A stretch of 64,000 nucleotides of DNA from Methylibium rhizosphaerae (GTDB lineage: Bacteria; Pseudomonadota; Gammaproteobacteria; Burkholderiales; Burkholderiaceae_C). Within the stretch, counting starts at the first letter, position 1; every line of letters begins with the position of its first letter. Where the stretch lies: NCBI RefSeq assembly GCF_006386545.1, contig NZ_SWAR01000021.1, positions 1 to 64,000 on the forward strand, given 5' to 3'. Positions 1-8,897 of the stretch are shown in pieces. The notes beneath the pieces are model-generated. The model did not search any database and was not told the DNA's origin. It saw only the letters and a program-made list of their open reading frames with translations. Position numbers and translations under genes: made by a program.

Positions 1-172
1 AGATCCACCCCACCACCCATCCCCTGCGCCCCTTCCGGCCAGCGGGAAGGCAAACCCCAACGACATCCTCCAACAAACCCCCATGAACGACGCGCTTGAC
101 AAAGCGGGTCTCATAGAAGGGGATGCGGGCCGGCTTGGGAGCGGCCCGGCGCTCGGCCCGTGAACGTCTCAT
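1..172 (-). CDS. Sugar ABC transporter permease (MalG-like), partial, cut by window edge
   Basis: An ATG at 172 overlaps the stop of the upstream permease gene by 4 bp (ATGA), the usual coupling of the two inner-membrane permeases of a carbohydrate ABC importer. The first thirty or so residues (RIPFYETRFVKRVVH region) look like the cytoplasmic N-terminus of a MalG-type permease. From about position 80 to 1 the frame stays open, but the translation no longer looks like a membrane segment: it is Gly/Val/Arg-rich where a hydrophobic helix is expected. The identity therefore rests on the gene order and the short N-terminus. The break could be a frameshift, a repeat insertion or a poor-quality contig end. 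Confidence 0.5.
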   Translation of the reverse strand, partial: MRRSRAERRAAPKPARIPFYETRFVKRVVHGGLLEDVVGVCLPAGRKGRRGWVVGWI

Positions 173-1047
173 CGTCCAACCCCGCGACCCGCGCGCTGCC
201 TGGCGTACCACCACGGCGTGACCACCGCGAGCACGGTGAGCAGCAGCACGGTGGAGGCGGCCGAGGCGAGCCCGATGTTGGCGCGGCCGAACAGGTGGTC
301 GATGATGAACTTGGCCGGCACCTCGCTGGCCAGGCCGGGGCCGCCCTGGGTCATGGCCACCACCACGTCGAACACCTTGACCACCGCCACCGCCAGCAGC
401 ACCAGCGCGGTGGCGAACGAGGGCCCCAGCATCGGCAGCACCACGCTCAGGTAGAAGCGCCACTTCGGGATGCCGTCGATGCGGGCGGCCTTCCAGAGGC
501 TTTCGTCGATGCCGCGCAGGCCGGCCAGCAGCAGGGCCATCACCAGGCCCGAGGCCTGCCACACGGCGGCCAGCACGATGGCGTACATCACCGCGTCCTG
601 CCGCACGATCCAGTCGAAGGTGAAGCCCTCGAAACCCAGCCCCCGCACGGTGGACTGCAGGCCCAGCTCCGGGTTGAGCATCCACTGCCACACCAGGCCG
701 GTGGCGACGAAGCTCATCGCATACGGGTAGAGGAAGACGGTGCGCAGCAGGCCCTCGCCCTGGACCTGCTGGTCGATGAACACCGCGAGCAGGAAGCCGA
801 GCACCAGGCAGGCGCTGATGAACAGCACCCCGAACAGCGCCATGTTCTGCAGCGAAAGGATCCAGCGTTCGGTGCCGAACAGGCGCTCGTACTGCGCGAG
901 GCCGACGAAGTCGGACAGCGGCAGCGTGCGCGAACCGCTGAACGAAATGCGCACCGACCACGCGACCGTGCCCAGGTAGGCCAGGATCACCGTGGCCGCC
1001 ATCGGCAGCAGCGCCGCGTGGGCGGCCAGGTGGCGGGGTCGTCGCAT
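169..1047 (-). CDS. Sugar ABC transporter permease (MalF-like)
   Basis: A 292-residue inner-membrane permease of a binding-protein-dependent carbohydrate importer. Six hydrophobic segments are visible, starting at about residues 10-32. The cytoplasmic EAA loop that contacts the ATPase lies near residues 187-206 (KAARIDGIPKWRFYLSVVLP). The length fits the family (about 290-300). The gene lies 7 bp downstream of the sugar-binding protein gene and overlaps the next permease by 4 bp, so GH1, binding protein, permease and permease form one leftward operon. No ATPase gene is visible; it may lie beyond the edge or be shared. The likely substrate, inferred from the neighbouring beta-glucosidases, is glucose or a beta-glucoside oligomer. 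Confidence 0.92.
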   Translation of the reverse strand: MRRPRHLAAHAALLPMAATVILAYLGTVAWSVRISFSGSRTLPLSDFVGLAQYERLFGTERWILSLQNMALFGVLFISACLVLGFLLAVFIDQQVQGEGLLRTVFLYPYAMSFVATGLVWQWMLNPELGLQSTVRGLGFEGFTFDWIVRQDAVMYAIVLAAVWQASGLVMALLLAGLRGIDESLWKAARIDGIPKWRFYLSVVLPMLGPSFATALVLLAVAVVKVFDVVVAMTQGGPGLASEVPAKFIIDHLFGRANIGLASAASTVLLLTVLAVVTPWWYARQRAGRGVGR

Positions 1048-1054
1048 GTCGGGT

Positions 1055-2290
1055 TCAGCTGCCTTTCACTGCCGACGCGAAGGCTTTGGCCACCTCGTCG
1101 GTCGACTGGTTGGTGTTCCAGAACTTGGTGATGATGTCCTGCATCACGCCGTTCACATCGGGTGAAACCAGCATCTCCGGGTTGGGCAGGTGGCGCGAGG
1201 CGTCCTTCATGACCTGCAGGCCGGCCTGGGCGCAGATGTCCATCGACTTCGCATCGACGTCGGTGCGGATCGGGATCGAGCCCTTCTTGTTGTTGAAGGC
1301 CACCTGCGTGGCCGGCGAGGTGAAGGTGGTCGCCAGCAGGTGCTGGGCCTTGATCTGGCTGGCGTCGCTGGTCTTCGGGAACACGAAGACGTCGCCCGCG
1401 ATGATGTAGGGCGACTTCGGCCCGAAGCCGGGGAAGCAGCCGAACTCCTTGCCCGCCGTCTGGTTGGCCGCCTGGAACTCGCCCTTGGCCCAGTCGCCCA
1501 TGATCTGCACCCCGGCCTTGCCGGCGATGACCATCGAGGTGGCGTCGTTCCAGTTGCGGCCGGCCGAGCCCGGGTCCACGTAGTTCTTCAGGCGCTTGAA
1601 GGAGGCCAGCACGTTCTTGAAGGCGTCGCTCTGCACTGCCTTCGCGTCGCGGTCGCGGTAGACCTTGAGGTACAGCTCGGCGCCGCCCATGTGCGCGAGC
1701 AGCGCGTCGAAGGTGAGCTTCTCCTGCCATGGCTGGCCGCCGAGCGCCAGCGGCACCACGCCGGCCGCCTTGAGCTTGTCGAGCGCGGCGAAGAATTCGG
1801 TGGGGGTCTTGGGTTCGTCCTTGATGCCGGCCTTGGCGAAGGCGGCCTTCGAATACCAGAACCACGCCGGCATGTGGATGTTCACCGGCACCGCGTAGTA
1901 GTGGCCCTTGACCTTGATCGAGTTGAGGATCGGGGCCGGCAGCAGCTGGTCCCAGTTGTTCTGCTTCGCCACCTCGTCCACGTTGTTGAGCAGGCCGCCG
2001 TCGATCACGTCGTGGAACTGCTTGGAGGTGTTGAACTGGGCCGCGGTGGACGGCGTGCCGCCGACGATGCGGTTGATGGCCTGCGCGCGGGCTGCTTCGC
2101 CGCCGGCCACCGCGCTGTCCACCCAGGTGCCGCCGGCCTTCCTGTAGGCCTCGGCCAACTCCTTCACGGCGGCCGATTCGCCGCCGGAGGTCCACCAGTG
2201 GATCACCTCGGCGCGGGCCTGCGCCTGGGCGCCGGACGCCGCCGCGAAGGCCAGGCCGAGGGCCGCGGCCAGGGTGTGCAGTTTCGTCAT
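1055..2290 (-). CDS. Sugar ABC transporter substrate-binding protein
   Basis: A 411-residue periplasmic binding protein of the extracellular solute-binding family 1. A Sec signal peptide is clear (MTKLHTLAAALGLAFAAASG, predicted cleavage after AQA near residue 23). The mature N-terminus has the VIHWWTSGGE motif seen in glucose/mannose-type binding proteins such as Pseudomonas GltB. It would capture sugar for the two permeases encoded downstream. The gene lies 22 bp after the GH1 stop in the same operon, so released glucose or imported glucoside is the likely ligand; the exact sugar is inferred. Confidence 0.92.
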   Translation of the reverse strand: MTKLHTLAAALGLAFAAASGAQAQARAEVIHWWTSGGESAAVKELAEAYRKAGGTWVDSAVAGGEAARAQAINRIVGGTPSTAAQFNTSKQFHDVIDGGLLNNVDEVAKQNNWDQLLPAPILNSIKVKGHYYAVPVNIHMPAWFWYSKAAFAKAGIKDEPKTPTEFFAALDKLKAAGVVPLALGGQPWQEKLTFDALLAHMGGAELYLKVYRDRDAKAVQSDAFKNVLASFKRLKNYVDPGSAGRNWNDATSMVIAGKAGVQIMGDWAKGEFQAANQTAGKEFGCFPGFGPKSPYIIAGDVFVFPKTSDASQIKAQHLLATTFTSPATQVAFNNKKGSIPIRTDVDAKSMDICAQAGLQVMKDASRHLPNPEMLVSPDVNGVMQDIITKFWNTNQSTDEVAKAFASAVKGS

Positions 2291-2312
2291 GTTCGTCTCC
2301 TCTCGGTTGGGA

Positions 2313-3629
2313 TCACGCCGTCTGCGCGCGGCGCGTGAAGAATGCCTGCAGCGCCAGCGCGCTGTCCTTGGGCGTGCGTTGCTGGGTCTGGTAGTCCACG
2401 TGCACGACGCCGAAGCGTTTTTCGTAGCCGAACGCCCACTCGAAGTTGTCGAGCAGCGACCAGACGAAATAGCCGCGCACGTCCACGCCCTGCCGCATGG
2501 CTTCGTCCACCGCGGCGAAGTGTCGCTTCAGGTAGCGGGTGCGCTGCTCGTCGTGCACGCGGCCGGCCTGCACGTGGTCGTCGCTGGCCATGCCGTTTTC
2601 GGTGATGTAGATCGGTGGCAGGTTCGCATAGCGCTGCCTGAACTCGACCAGCAGGTCGCGCAGGCCGTCGGGGTGGGCCTCCCAGCCCATCTGCGTGCGC
2701 TCCACGCCGGGCAACGGCGCGTCGACGAAACCGTGGGCACCGTCGCTCTTCACCACCTGGCGGAAGTAGTAGTTGATGCCCAGGTAGTCGAGCGGCGCGC
2801 GGATGGTCTCCATGTCGCCGTCGCGCACCGGCGGCTCGGCCAGCGGCCACAGCTCGCGCATCGCCTCCGGGTAGCGGCCCAGCAGCACCTGGTCCAGCAC
2901 CCAGTGGCTGGAGCAGGCGTGCGCGAGGCGGGCCGCCTGGCGGTCGGCCGCGCTGTCGCTGGCGGCACTCACCGCATTGATGTTGTGCACCAGCCCGACC
3001 GGGGCCCGGTCGCTGCTGCGCAGGGCCGCGCAGGCCAGGCCGTGGCCCAGCAGCAGGTGGTGCATGGCCTCGACCGAATAGCGGGTGTCGGCGAGGCCCG
3101 GCGCATGGCGGCCTTCGCCATGCCCCAGATGGGCCGAGCACCAGGGCTCGTTGAGCGTGGTCCAGGCGCTCACCCGGCCGGCCAGCTCGCGGCCGATGCG
3201 CTCCGCATAGTCGGCGAAGCGGTGGGCGGTGTCGCGGTTGAGCCAGCCGCCGCGGTCCTGCAGGTGCTGCGGCAGGTCCCAGTGGTAGAGCGTCACGAAG
3301 GCCTTCTGGCCCTGCTGCTGCAGGCGGTCGAGCAGCCGCTTGTAGAAGTCCACGCCCCGCGGGTTGAGCTGGCCGTCCAGGCCGATGACCCGTGGCCAGG
3401 CGATCGACAGCCGGTAGGCGTCGAAGCCCAGCTGCTTGAGCAGCGCGAGGTCGGACTCCCAGCGGTGGTAGTGGTCGCAGGCCACCGCGCCGCTGTCGCC
3501 GTTGACCACCCGGCCGGGCGTGGCGCAGTAGGTGTCCCAGATCGAGGGCAGGCGGCCGTCTTCGCCGGCGGCGCCCTCGATCTGGTAGGCGGCGGTGGCG
3601 GCGCCGAACAGGAAATCGCGGCGCCACAT
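2313..3629 (-). CDS. GH1 beta-glucosidase
   Basis: A glycoside hydrolase family 1 enzyme that hydrolyses terminal beta-glucosyl residues with retention. The N-terminal signature FLFGAATAAYQIEG, the acid/base Glu in TLNEPW (residue 161 from the chosen start) and the nucleophile Glu in YITENGM (residue 344) are all present. There is no signal peptide, so it acts in the cytoplasm on imported glucosides. I chose the ATG at 3629, which has GAGGG 7 bases upstream and gives 438 aa. A longer form starts at TTG 3686 with AAGG upstream and adds 19 non-conserved residues. It is the first gene of the leftward sugar operon. Its upstream region carries a perfect 20-bp LacI-type palindrome at 3703-3722. Confidence 0.93.
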   Translation of the reverse strand: MWRRDFLFGAATAAYQIEGAAGEDGRLPSIWDTYCATPGRVVNGDSGAVACDHYHRWESDLALLKQLGFDAYRLSIAWPRVIGLDGQLNPRGVDFYKRLLDRLQQQGQKAFVTLYHWDLPQHLQDRGGWLNRDTAHRFADYAERIGRELAGRVSAWTTLNEPWCSAHLGHGEGRHAPGLADTRYSVEAMHHLLLGHGLACAALRSSDRAPVGLVHNINAVSAASDSAADRQAARLAHACSSHWVLDQVLLGRYPEAMRELWPLAEPPVRDGDMETIRAPLDYLGINYYFRQVVKSDGAHGFVDAPLPGVERTQMGWEAHPDGLRDLLVEFRQRYANLPPIYITENGMASDDHVQAGRVHDEQRTRYLKRHFAAVDEAMRQGVDVRGYFVWSLLDNFEWAFGYEKRFGVVHVDYQTQQRTPKDSALALQAFFTRRAQTA

Positions 3630-3702
3630 GGCAGAGCCCTCGGGCGGTGCCACACCCGAGGCAGAAGACAGCACGGCCTGGTCCAAAACTTAACCTTTCG
3701 TT

Positions 3703-3722
3703 AACTGGAACCGATTCCAGTT
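3703..3722. promoter_or_regulatory. LacI-type operator upstream of GH1
   Basis: AACTGGAACCGATTCCAGTT is a palindrome with perfect 8-bp arms and a central CpG, the pattern typical of LacI/GalR-family operators. The core 14-mer (3706-3719) is exactly the reverse complement of the core at 3889-3902 in front of the divergent GH3 gene, so one regulator probably controls both sides. No LacI-family gene is in the window. A second small repeat, TTAAC-N5-GTTAA, abuts it at 3690-3704. Confidence 0.65.
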
Positions 3723-3887
3723 TGTGCGATTGGAGCAGTCGATGCGCCCTGGCGTATGGGGGCTAACCCTTGAAGACTGCGGTTTCATGAAGGAGGTGCA
3801 GCATCGGGCAAGTGTCGGTCCACCTTTAATAAGTAGTTAACCTAGTGGAAAGGCTTCGATAAGAACTCCTAGAGTTCGGCTCCCGCG

Positions 3888-3903
3888 GTGGAATCGGTTC
3901 CAC
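3888..3903. promoter_or_regulatory. LacI-type operator upstream of GH3
   Basis: GTGGAATCGGTTCCAC has 6-bp perfect arms and a central CG. Its 14-bp core is identical, on the opposite strand, to the site in front of GH1. It ends 26 bp before the GH3 start codon, overlapping the expected 5' leader, which suggests repression by a LacI-family protein released by a glucoside. Confidence 0.62.
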
Positions 3904-3929
3904 GGCGGGCCACGATTCGAGGAGACAGC

Positions 3930-6900
3930 ATGAAGAACACATGGAAGCTGCAGGCCGGCGCGCTCTCGCTGGCGCTGGCCGCGGCGCTGGCTGCCTGCGG
4001 CGGCGGCGATGACGATGCGCCACCGCCGTCCTCCGGCCTGTCGGACTGGCCGAGGATCACCAGCGCCATCGCGCCCGAGGCGGCGCAGGAGGCGCAGATC
4101 GGCACCATCGTGGCGGGCATGACGCTGGCGCAGAAGGTGGGCCAGATGACCCAGCCCAACATCACCGCCATCACGCCGGCAGAGGTGACGCAGTACTACA
4201 TCGGCTCGGTGCTCAACGGCGGCGGCGCCTGGCCCAACAACGACAAGCGGGCCACCGCAGCCGACTGGCTGGCGCTGGCCGACGCCTACTGGCAGGCCTC
4301 CATGAACACCGACATGGCGGTGAAGATCCCGGTGATCTGGGGCACCGATGCCGTGCACGGGCACAACAACGTCTTCGGCGCCACCCTCTTCCCGCACAAC
4401 ATCGGCCTGGGCGCGGCCAACGACCCCGAGCTGATCGAGCGCATCGGCGCGGCGGTGGCGAAGCAGGTGGTGGCCACCGGCATCGACTGGACCTTCGCGC
4501 CCACGCTGGCCGTGGTGCGCGACGATCGCTGGGGCCGCACCTACGAAGGCTTCTCGGAAGATCCGGCCATCGTGGCCAGCTACGGCGGGCGCTACACCAC
4601 CGGCCTGCAGGGCCGCTTCGCCGCCTCGGGCCGGCCCACCGTCGTGGCCACCGCCAAGCACTACATCGGCGACGGCGGCACCGACCAGGGCAAGGACCAG
4701 GGCGAGAACAAGGCCAGCCTCACCGACATGATCAACGTCCATGGCGCGGGCTACTACACCTCGCTCGCCGCCGGTGCGCAGACGGTGATGGCTTCGTTCA
4801 ACAGCTGGACCTTCCAGGGCACGGCGCCCGACGGCACCGCCCTGAACTTCGCCAACACCAAGATGCACGGCAACAAGTACCTGCTGACCGACGTGCTCAA
4901 GGTGAAGATGGGCTTCGACGGCCTGGTGGTCTCCGACTGGGACGGCATCGGCCAGGTGAAGTACACCGATGCGCAGGGCGTCGAGCGCCAGTGCACCAAC
5001 TCGTCGTGCCCGGTGGCCATCAACGCGGGCATCGACCTGGTGATGGTGCCCAACGACTGGAAGGCCTTCATCGCCAACACCATCGCCTCGGTCGAGGCCG
5101 GCGAGATCCCGATGGCCCGCATCGACGATGCGGTCAAGCGCATCCTGCGGGTGAAGCTGCGTTCGGGGCTCATGAAGATCGAGAACGGACAGACCGTCTC
5201 CACGAAGCCCTCGCTGCGCAGCGGCGCCGGCGACGCTGCCGCCCTGCAGCACCGCGACCTCGCCCGCGAGGCGGTGCGCAAGTCGCTGGTGCTCCTGAAG
5301 AACGCCAACAGCGTGCTGCCGCTGGCACGCGGCGAGAAGATCCTCGTGGTCGGCAAGAACGCCGACAACCTGTCCAACCAGAACGGCGGCTGGTCGCTCA
5401 CCTGGCAGGGCACGAGCAACACCAACGCCGACTTCCCGAACGCCGACTCGGTGCTGGCCGGCATCCGCGAGGCCGCGGGCGATGCCAACGTCGTCTACTC
5501 GGCCACCGGCAATGGCGTGAACGTGGCCGACTTCAAGGCGGTGATCGCGGTGATCGGCGAGACGCCCTATGCCGAAGGCGTGGGCGACATCGGCAAGTCC
5601 GGCACGCTGGAGCATGCCCGGCGCTACCCGGAAGACCTGGCCGTGCTCGACCTGGTGACCGGCAAGGGCGTGCCGGTGGTGACGGTGCTGCTGGCGGGCC
5701 GGCCGGTGTGGGCCAACAAGGAACTCAACCGCAGCGATGCGTTCGTGGCCGCCTGGCTGCCCGGCACCGAAGGCAAGGGCATCGCCGACGTGCTGTTCCG
5801 CAAGGCCGACGGCTCGGTGAACTTCGACTTCACCGGCAGGCTGTCGTTCTCGTGGCCCAAGGCGGCCTGCCAGGTGCCGCTGAACAAGGGCGACGCCAGC
5901 TACGACCCGCTGTTCGCCTACGGCTATGGCCTGTCCTATGGCAGCGGCGGCAGCGTGCCAGCGCTGGACGAGACCACGCCCGCCCTCGGCTGCGGCCAGA
6001 CCACGCCCAACGGCCCGGCAGCCACCGAAGACCTCGTCGTGTTCCGCCAGGTCGAAAGTCCGCTGCACAAGCTCTACATCGGCTCGCCGCCCAACTGGTC
6101 GCTGCCGGTGGGCTCGGACCTCAACAACGCCGTGGTCACCAGCGACGGCCATGTGAAGGTCGAGACCGCGCAGCTCAACGTCCAGCAGGACGCGAAGAAG
6201 GTCACCTGGACCTCCACCGGCCAGTTCATGGCGCAGTCCGTCGGCGTGAAGACCGACTACTCGGGCTACCTCACCGCCGAGGCGGCGCTGGTGTTCGACG
6301 TGTCGGTGAACCAGGCGCCGCAAGGCAACGTGAAGATGCGCGTGGACTGCACCTACCCGTGCATCGGCGAACTCGACGCGACCACCGTGCTCAAGGGGCT
6401 GCCGCTGGACACCAGGCGCACGCTGAAGATCCCGCTGGCCTGCTTCCTTGCCAAAGGCACCGACTTCACCGGCATCGACGTGCCCTTCCTGGTCTTCACC
6501 GACAAGCCCTTCACCGCGACCTTCGCCGACATCCGCTGGCAGATCAACGCGGCGAAGGACGCCGATGCGCTGGCCTGCGACGCGCTCGTGCCGCCTCCCC
6601 CGCCGGTGATCGACCCGCTGCCCGGGCCGAGCGCCACGCTGTTCGGCACCGACGGCAGCTTCCTGGCCGGCTTCTCGCTGGGCACCTGGTCCACCAACGG
6701 CACGCACGTGGTGGCCGACGCGGCCACCACGACCGGGGTCATGGACCTGCAGTTCCTGGCCGACGGCGGCAACGGCATCGTCACCATCGGCGGCGGCGGT
6801 CCGATCAACCTGGCCAACTATGCCGCCGCCGGCAAGCTGAGCTTCGAGGTGAAGGTGCTGAGCTGGGGGAGCAACACCGCGGGCCTGGCCATCAAGATGG

Positions 6901-7133
6901 AAAGCCCGGGCGACGGCTGCCGCAACGTCGACTACATCGTGCCGCAGGCCTCGGTGCCGGCCGACGGGCAGTTCCACTCCCTGGTCCTCAATGTTGCCGA
7001 CGTGGCCGCGCAGAAGAACAACGAGTGCTTCAGCCTGGAGAACATCTCGGTGCCCTTCGGCATCTTCCCGGTGTGGGACAGCCAGCAGGGTGTGCACTTC
7101 CAGGTGCGCAACGTCATGCTGTCGACGCAGTAG
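3930..7133 (+). CDS. GH3 exo-beta-glucosidase lipoprotein (ExoP-like)
   Basis: A 1067-residue glycoside hydrolase family 3 enzyme. The ATG at 3930 follows GAGGAG and opens a lipoprotein signal with lipobox LAAC (Cys23), followed by GGGDDD. The protein is therefore lipid-anchored at the cell envelope, outside the cytoplasm. The (alpha/beta)8 domain follows, with KHYIGDGGTDQGKDQGE and the nucleophile Asp336 in VVSDWDG. Next come the alpha/beta sandwich (about 440-650) and a long C-terminal extension (about 670-1067) resembling the carbohydrate-binding end of marine ExoP-type exo-1,3/1,4-glucanases. The substrates are probably cello- or laminari-oligosaccharides; the products would be taken up by the divergent ABC system and cleaved by GH1. 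A further in-frame GTG at 3888 lacks a ribosome site. Confidence 0.93.
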   Translation: MKNTWKLQAGALSLALAAALAACGGGDDDAPPPSSGLSDWPRITSAIAPEAAQEAQIGTIVAGMTLAQKVGQMTQPNITAITPAEVTQYYIGSVLNGGGAWPNNDKRATAADWLALADAYWQASMNTDMAVKIPVIWGTDAVHGHNNVFGATLFPHNIGLGAANDPELIERIGAAVAKQVVATGIDWTFAPTLAVVRDDRWGRTYEGFSEDPAIVASYGGRYTTGLQGRFAASGRPTVVATAKHYIGDGGTDQGKDQGENKASLTDMINVHGAGYYTSLAAGAQTVMASFNSWTFQGTAPDGTALNFANTKMHGNKYLLTDVLKVKMGFDGLVVSDWDGIGQVKYTDAQGVERQCTNSSCPVAINAGIDLVMVPNDWKAFIANTIASVEAGEIPMARIDDAVKRILRVKLRSGLMKIENGQTVSTKPSLRSGAGDAAALQHRDLAREAVRKSLVLLKNANSVLPLARGEKILVVGKNADNLSNQNGGWSLTWQGTSNTNADFPNADSVLAGIREAAGDANVVYSATGNGVNVADFKAVIAVIGETPYAEGVGDIGKSGTLEHARRYPEDLAVLDLVTGKGVPVVTVLLAGRPVWANKELNRSDAFVAAWLPGTEGKGIADVLFRKADGSVNFDFTGRLSFSWPKAACQVPLNKGDASYDPLFAYGYGLSYGSGGSVPALDETTPALGCGQTTPNGPAATEDLVVFRQVESPLHKLYIGSPPNWSLPVGSDLNNAVVTSDGHVKVETAQLNVQQDAKKVTWTSTGQFMAQSVGVKTDYSGYLTAEAALVFDVSVNQAPQGNVKMRVDCTYPCIGELDATTVLKGLPLDTRRTLKIPLACFLAKGTDFTGIDVPFLVFTDKPFTATFADIRWQINAAKDADALACDALVPPPPPVIDPLPGPSATLFGTDGSFLAGFSLGTWSTNGTHVVADAATTTGVMDLQFLADGGNGIVTIGGGGPINLANYAAAGKLSFEVKVLSWGSNTAGLAIKMESPGDGCRNVDYIVPQASVPADGQFHSLVLNVADVAAQKNNECFSLENISVPFGIFPVWDSQQGVHFQVRNVMLSTQ

Positions 7134-7174
7134 CCGGCAACAACCCTGAGCGGCGGCAGGCCCTGTCGCCGCTA

Positions 7175-7212
7175 GCATGGGCGCTCTCTTCCAGGAGAAG
7201 GAGCGCCCATGC
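7175..7212 (+). promoter_or_regulatory. Inverted repeat enclosing ribosome site and start codon of the GltS-like gene
   Basis: A perfect 12-bp inverted repeat: left arm 7175-7186 (GCATGGGCGCTC), right arm 7201-7212. The 14-nt loop contains AGGAGAAG and can itself pair CTTC with GAAG after one bulged base. The right arm includes the ATG at 7209-7211. In RNA this would bury both the Shine-Dalgarno sequence and the start codon. A TAGCAT sequence at 7173-7178 could be a -10 element. If it is used, the transcript would start inside the left arm and the repeat would act at DNA level instead. Confidence 0.6.
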
Positions 7213-8897
7213 CGCTTTGGCTGCTGAAGCTCAACGAGCACTTCCCGATCCGCTATGCCGCCTGGCTGCTCTGCGCGGTCGGGTTCTTCCTCAGCGCACT
7301 CGTGTGGGTCGCCATCGGCGACGCGGTGTTCTGGACGCTGCTGTTCGCCGCGCTGGTCATCACCGGCTTCCACGACGTGCAGCAGACCCAGCGCTCGGTG
7401 CTGCGCAACTACCCGGTCATCGGCCACCTGCGCTTCCTGCTGGAGTTCATCCGCCCCGAGATGCGGCAGTACTTCATCGAGGGCGACAACGAGGCGGCGC
7501 CGTTCTCGCGCACCCAGCGCTCGCTGGTGTACCAGCGCGCCAAGGGCGACGCCGACAAGCGTCCGTTCGGCACGCAGATGGACGTGGGCGCGCACGGCTA
7601 CGAATGGATCAACCACTCCATCGCGCCCACCACGCTGGACTCGCACGACTTCCGCCTCACCATCGGCGAAACCCGCGCGCAGCCCTACAGCGCCAGCATC
7701 TACAACATCTCGGCCATGAGCTTCGGCTCGCTGTCGGCCAATGCCATCCGGGCACTCAATGCCGGCGCCCGCAAGGGGCGCTTCGCGCATGACACCGGCG
7801 AAGGCAGCATCTCGCGCTACCACCGCGAACACGGCGGCGACCTGATCTGGGAGATCGGCTCGGGCTACTTCGGCTGCCGCAACGACGACGGCAGCTTCAA
7901 CGCCGAACGCTTTGCCGAAAACGCCCGAGACCCGCAGGTCAAGCTCATCGAACTGAAGATCAGCCAGGGCGCCAAGCCCGGCCATGGCGGCGTGCTGCCC
8001 GGTGCCAAGGTCACGCTGGAGATCGCGGCGGCGCGCGGCGTGCCGCCCTGGGTCGACTGCATCTCGCCCTCGCGCCACAGCGCGTTCGACACACCCATCG
8101 AGATGATGCGGTTCATCGAACGGCTGCGCGAACTCTCGGGCGGCAAGCCCACCGGCTTCAAGCTGTGCATCGGCCACCCGTGGGAATGGTTCGCGATGGC
8201 GAAGGCCATGCTGGCCACCGGCATCACGCCGGACTTCATCGTGGTCGACGGCGCGGAGGGCGGCACCGGCGCCGCGCCGCTGGAGTTCACCGACCATGTG
8301 GGCGCGCCGCTGCAGGAAGGCCTGCTGCTGGTCCACAACACGCTGGTCGGCCTGAACCTGCGCGACCGCATCCGCATCGGCTGCGCGGGCAAGGTGGTGA
8401 GCGCCTTCGACATCGCCCGGCTGATGGCCCTGGGCGCCGACTGGTGCAATTCGGCCCGCGCCTTCATGTTCGCGCTGGGCTGCATCCAGGCGCAAAGCTG
8501 CCACACCGGCCATTGCCCGACCGGCGTGACCACCCAGGACCCGCTGCGCCAGCGCGCGCTGGTGGTGCCGGGCAAGGCAGAGCGCGTGTACCGCTTCCAC
8601 GAGCAGACGCTCGAGGCGCTGAAGGAGCTGGTGCAGGCGGCCGGGCTCAGGCATCCCGGCGAGATCACCGCCGCCCACATCGTGCGCCGCACCGCCGACC
8701 ACGAGGTCCGGCTGCTGTCGAACCTGTTGCCGTTCGTGAAACCGGGGGCGCTGCTGGCAGCCGACCGCGGCGAGGCCGACTGGCCGCACAACGTGTACCG
8801 CCTCTACTGGCCCATGGCACGGGCCGAGAGCTTCGCGGTGGCCGGCGCCCTGGCCGCGGCGCCCGCGGCACTCGGCACGATTCCCGTGCCTGCGTAG
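7209..8897 (+). CDS. FMN-binding glutamate synthase family protein
   Basis: A 562-residue protein with two N-terminal membrane segments (about residues 14-60), then the FMN-binding synthase barrel of glutamate synthase. Motifs include ISAMSFGSLSANAIRALNAGA, the flavin-site stretch VVDGAEGGTGAAP and the 3Fe-4S cysteines C-x5-C-x4-C in CIQAQSCHTGHCPTG. It lacks the amidotransferase domain and the NADPH subunit of true GltBD, so it belongs to the GltB2-like stand-alone group, whose physiological reaction is not established. The start is ATG 7209 after AGGAGAAGGAG; both sit inside a strong inverted repeat. It stands alone between the GH3 gene and a two-component pair. Confidence 0.9.
   Translation: MPLWLLKLNEHFPIRYAAWLLCAVGFFLSALVWVAIGDAVFWTLLFAALVITGFHDVQQTQRSVLRNYPVIGHLRFLLEFIRPEMRQYFIEGDNEAAPFSRTQRSLVYQRAKGDADKRPFGTQMDVGAHGYEWINHSIAPTTLDSHDFRLTIGETRAQPYSASIYNISAMSFGSLSANAIRALNAGARKGRFAHDTGEGSISRYHREHGGDLIWEIGSGYFGCRNDDGSFNAERFAENARDPQVKLIELKISQGAKPGHGGVLPGAKVTLEIAAARGVPPWVDCISPSRHSAFDTPIEMMRFIERLRELSGGKPTGFKLCIGHPWEWFAMAKAMLATGITPDFIVVDGAEGGTGAAPLEFTDHVGAPLQEGLLLVHNTLVGLNLRDRIRIGCAGKVVSAFDIARLMALGADWCNSARAFMFALGCIQAQSCHTGHCPTGVTTQDPLRQRALVVPGKAERVYRFHEQTLEALKELVQAAGLRHPGEITAAHIVRRTADHEVRLLSNLLPFVKPGALLAADRGEADWPHNVYRLYWPMARAESFAVAGALAAAPAALGTIPVPA

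Noticed and set aside
3888-3929. An N-terminal extension of the GH3 protein from GTG 3888
   Set aside because: It would cover the operator, lacks a ribosome site, and would hide the lipoprotein signal that begins at 3930.
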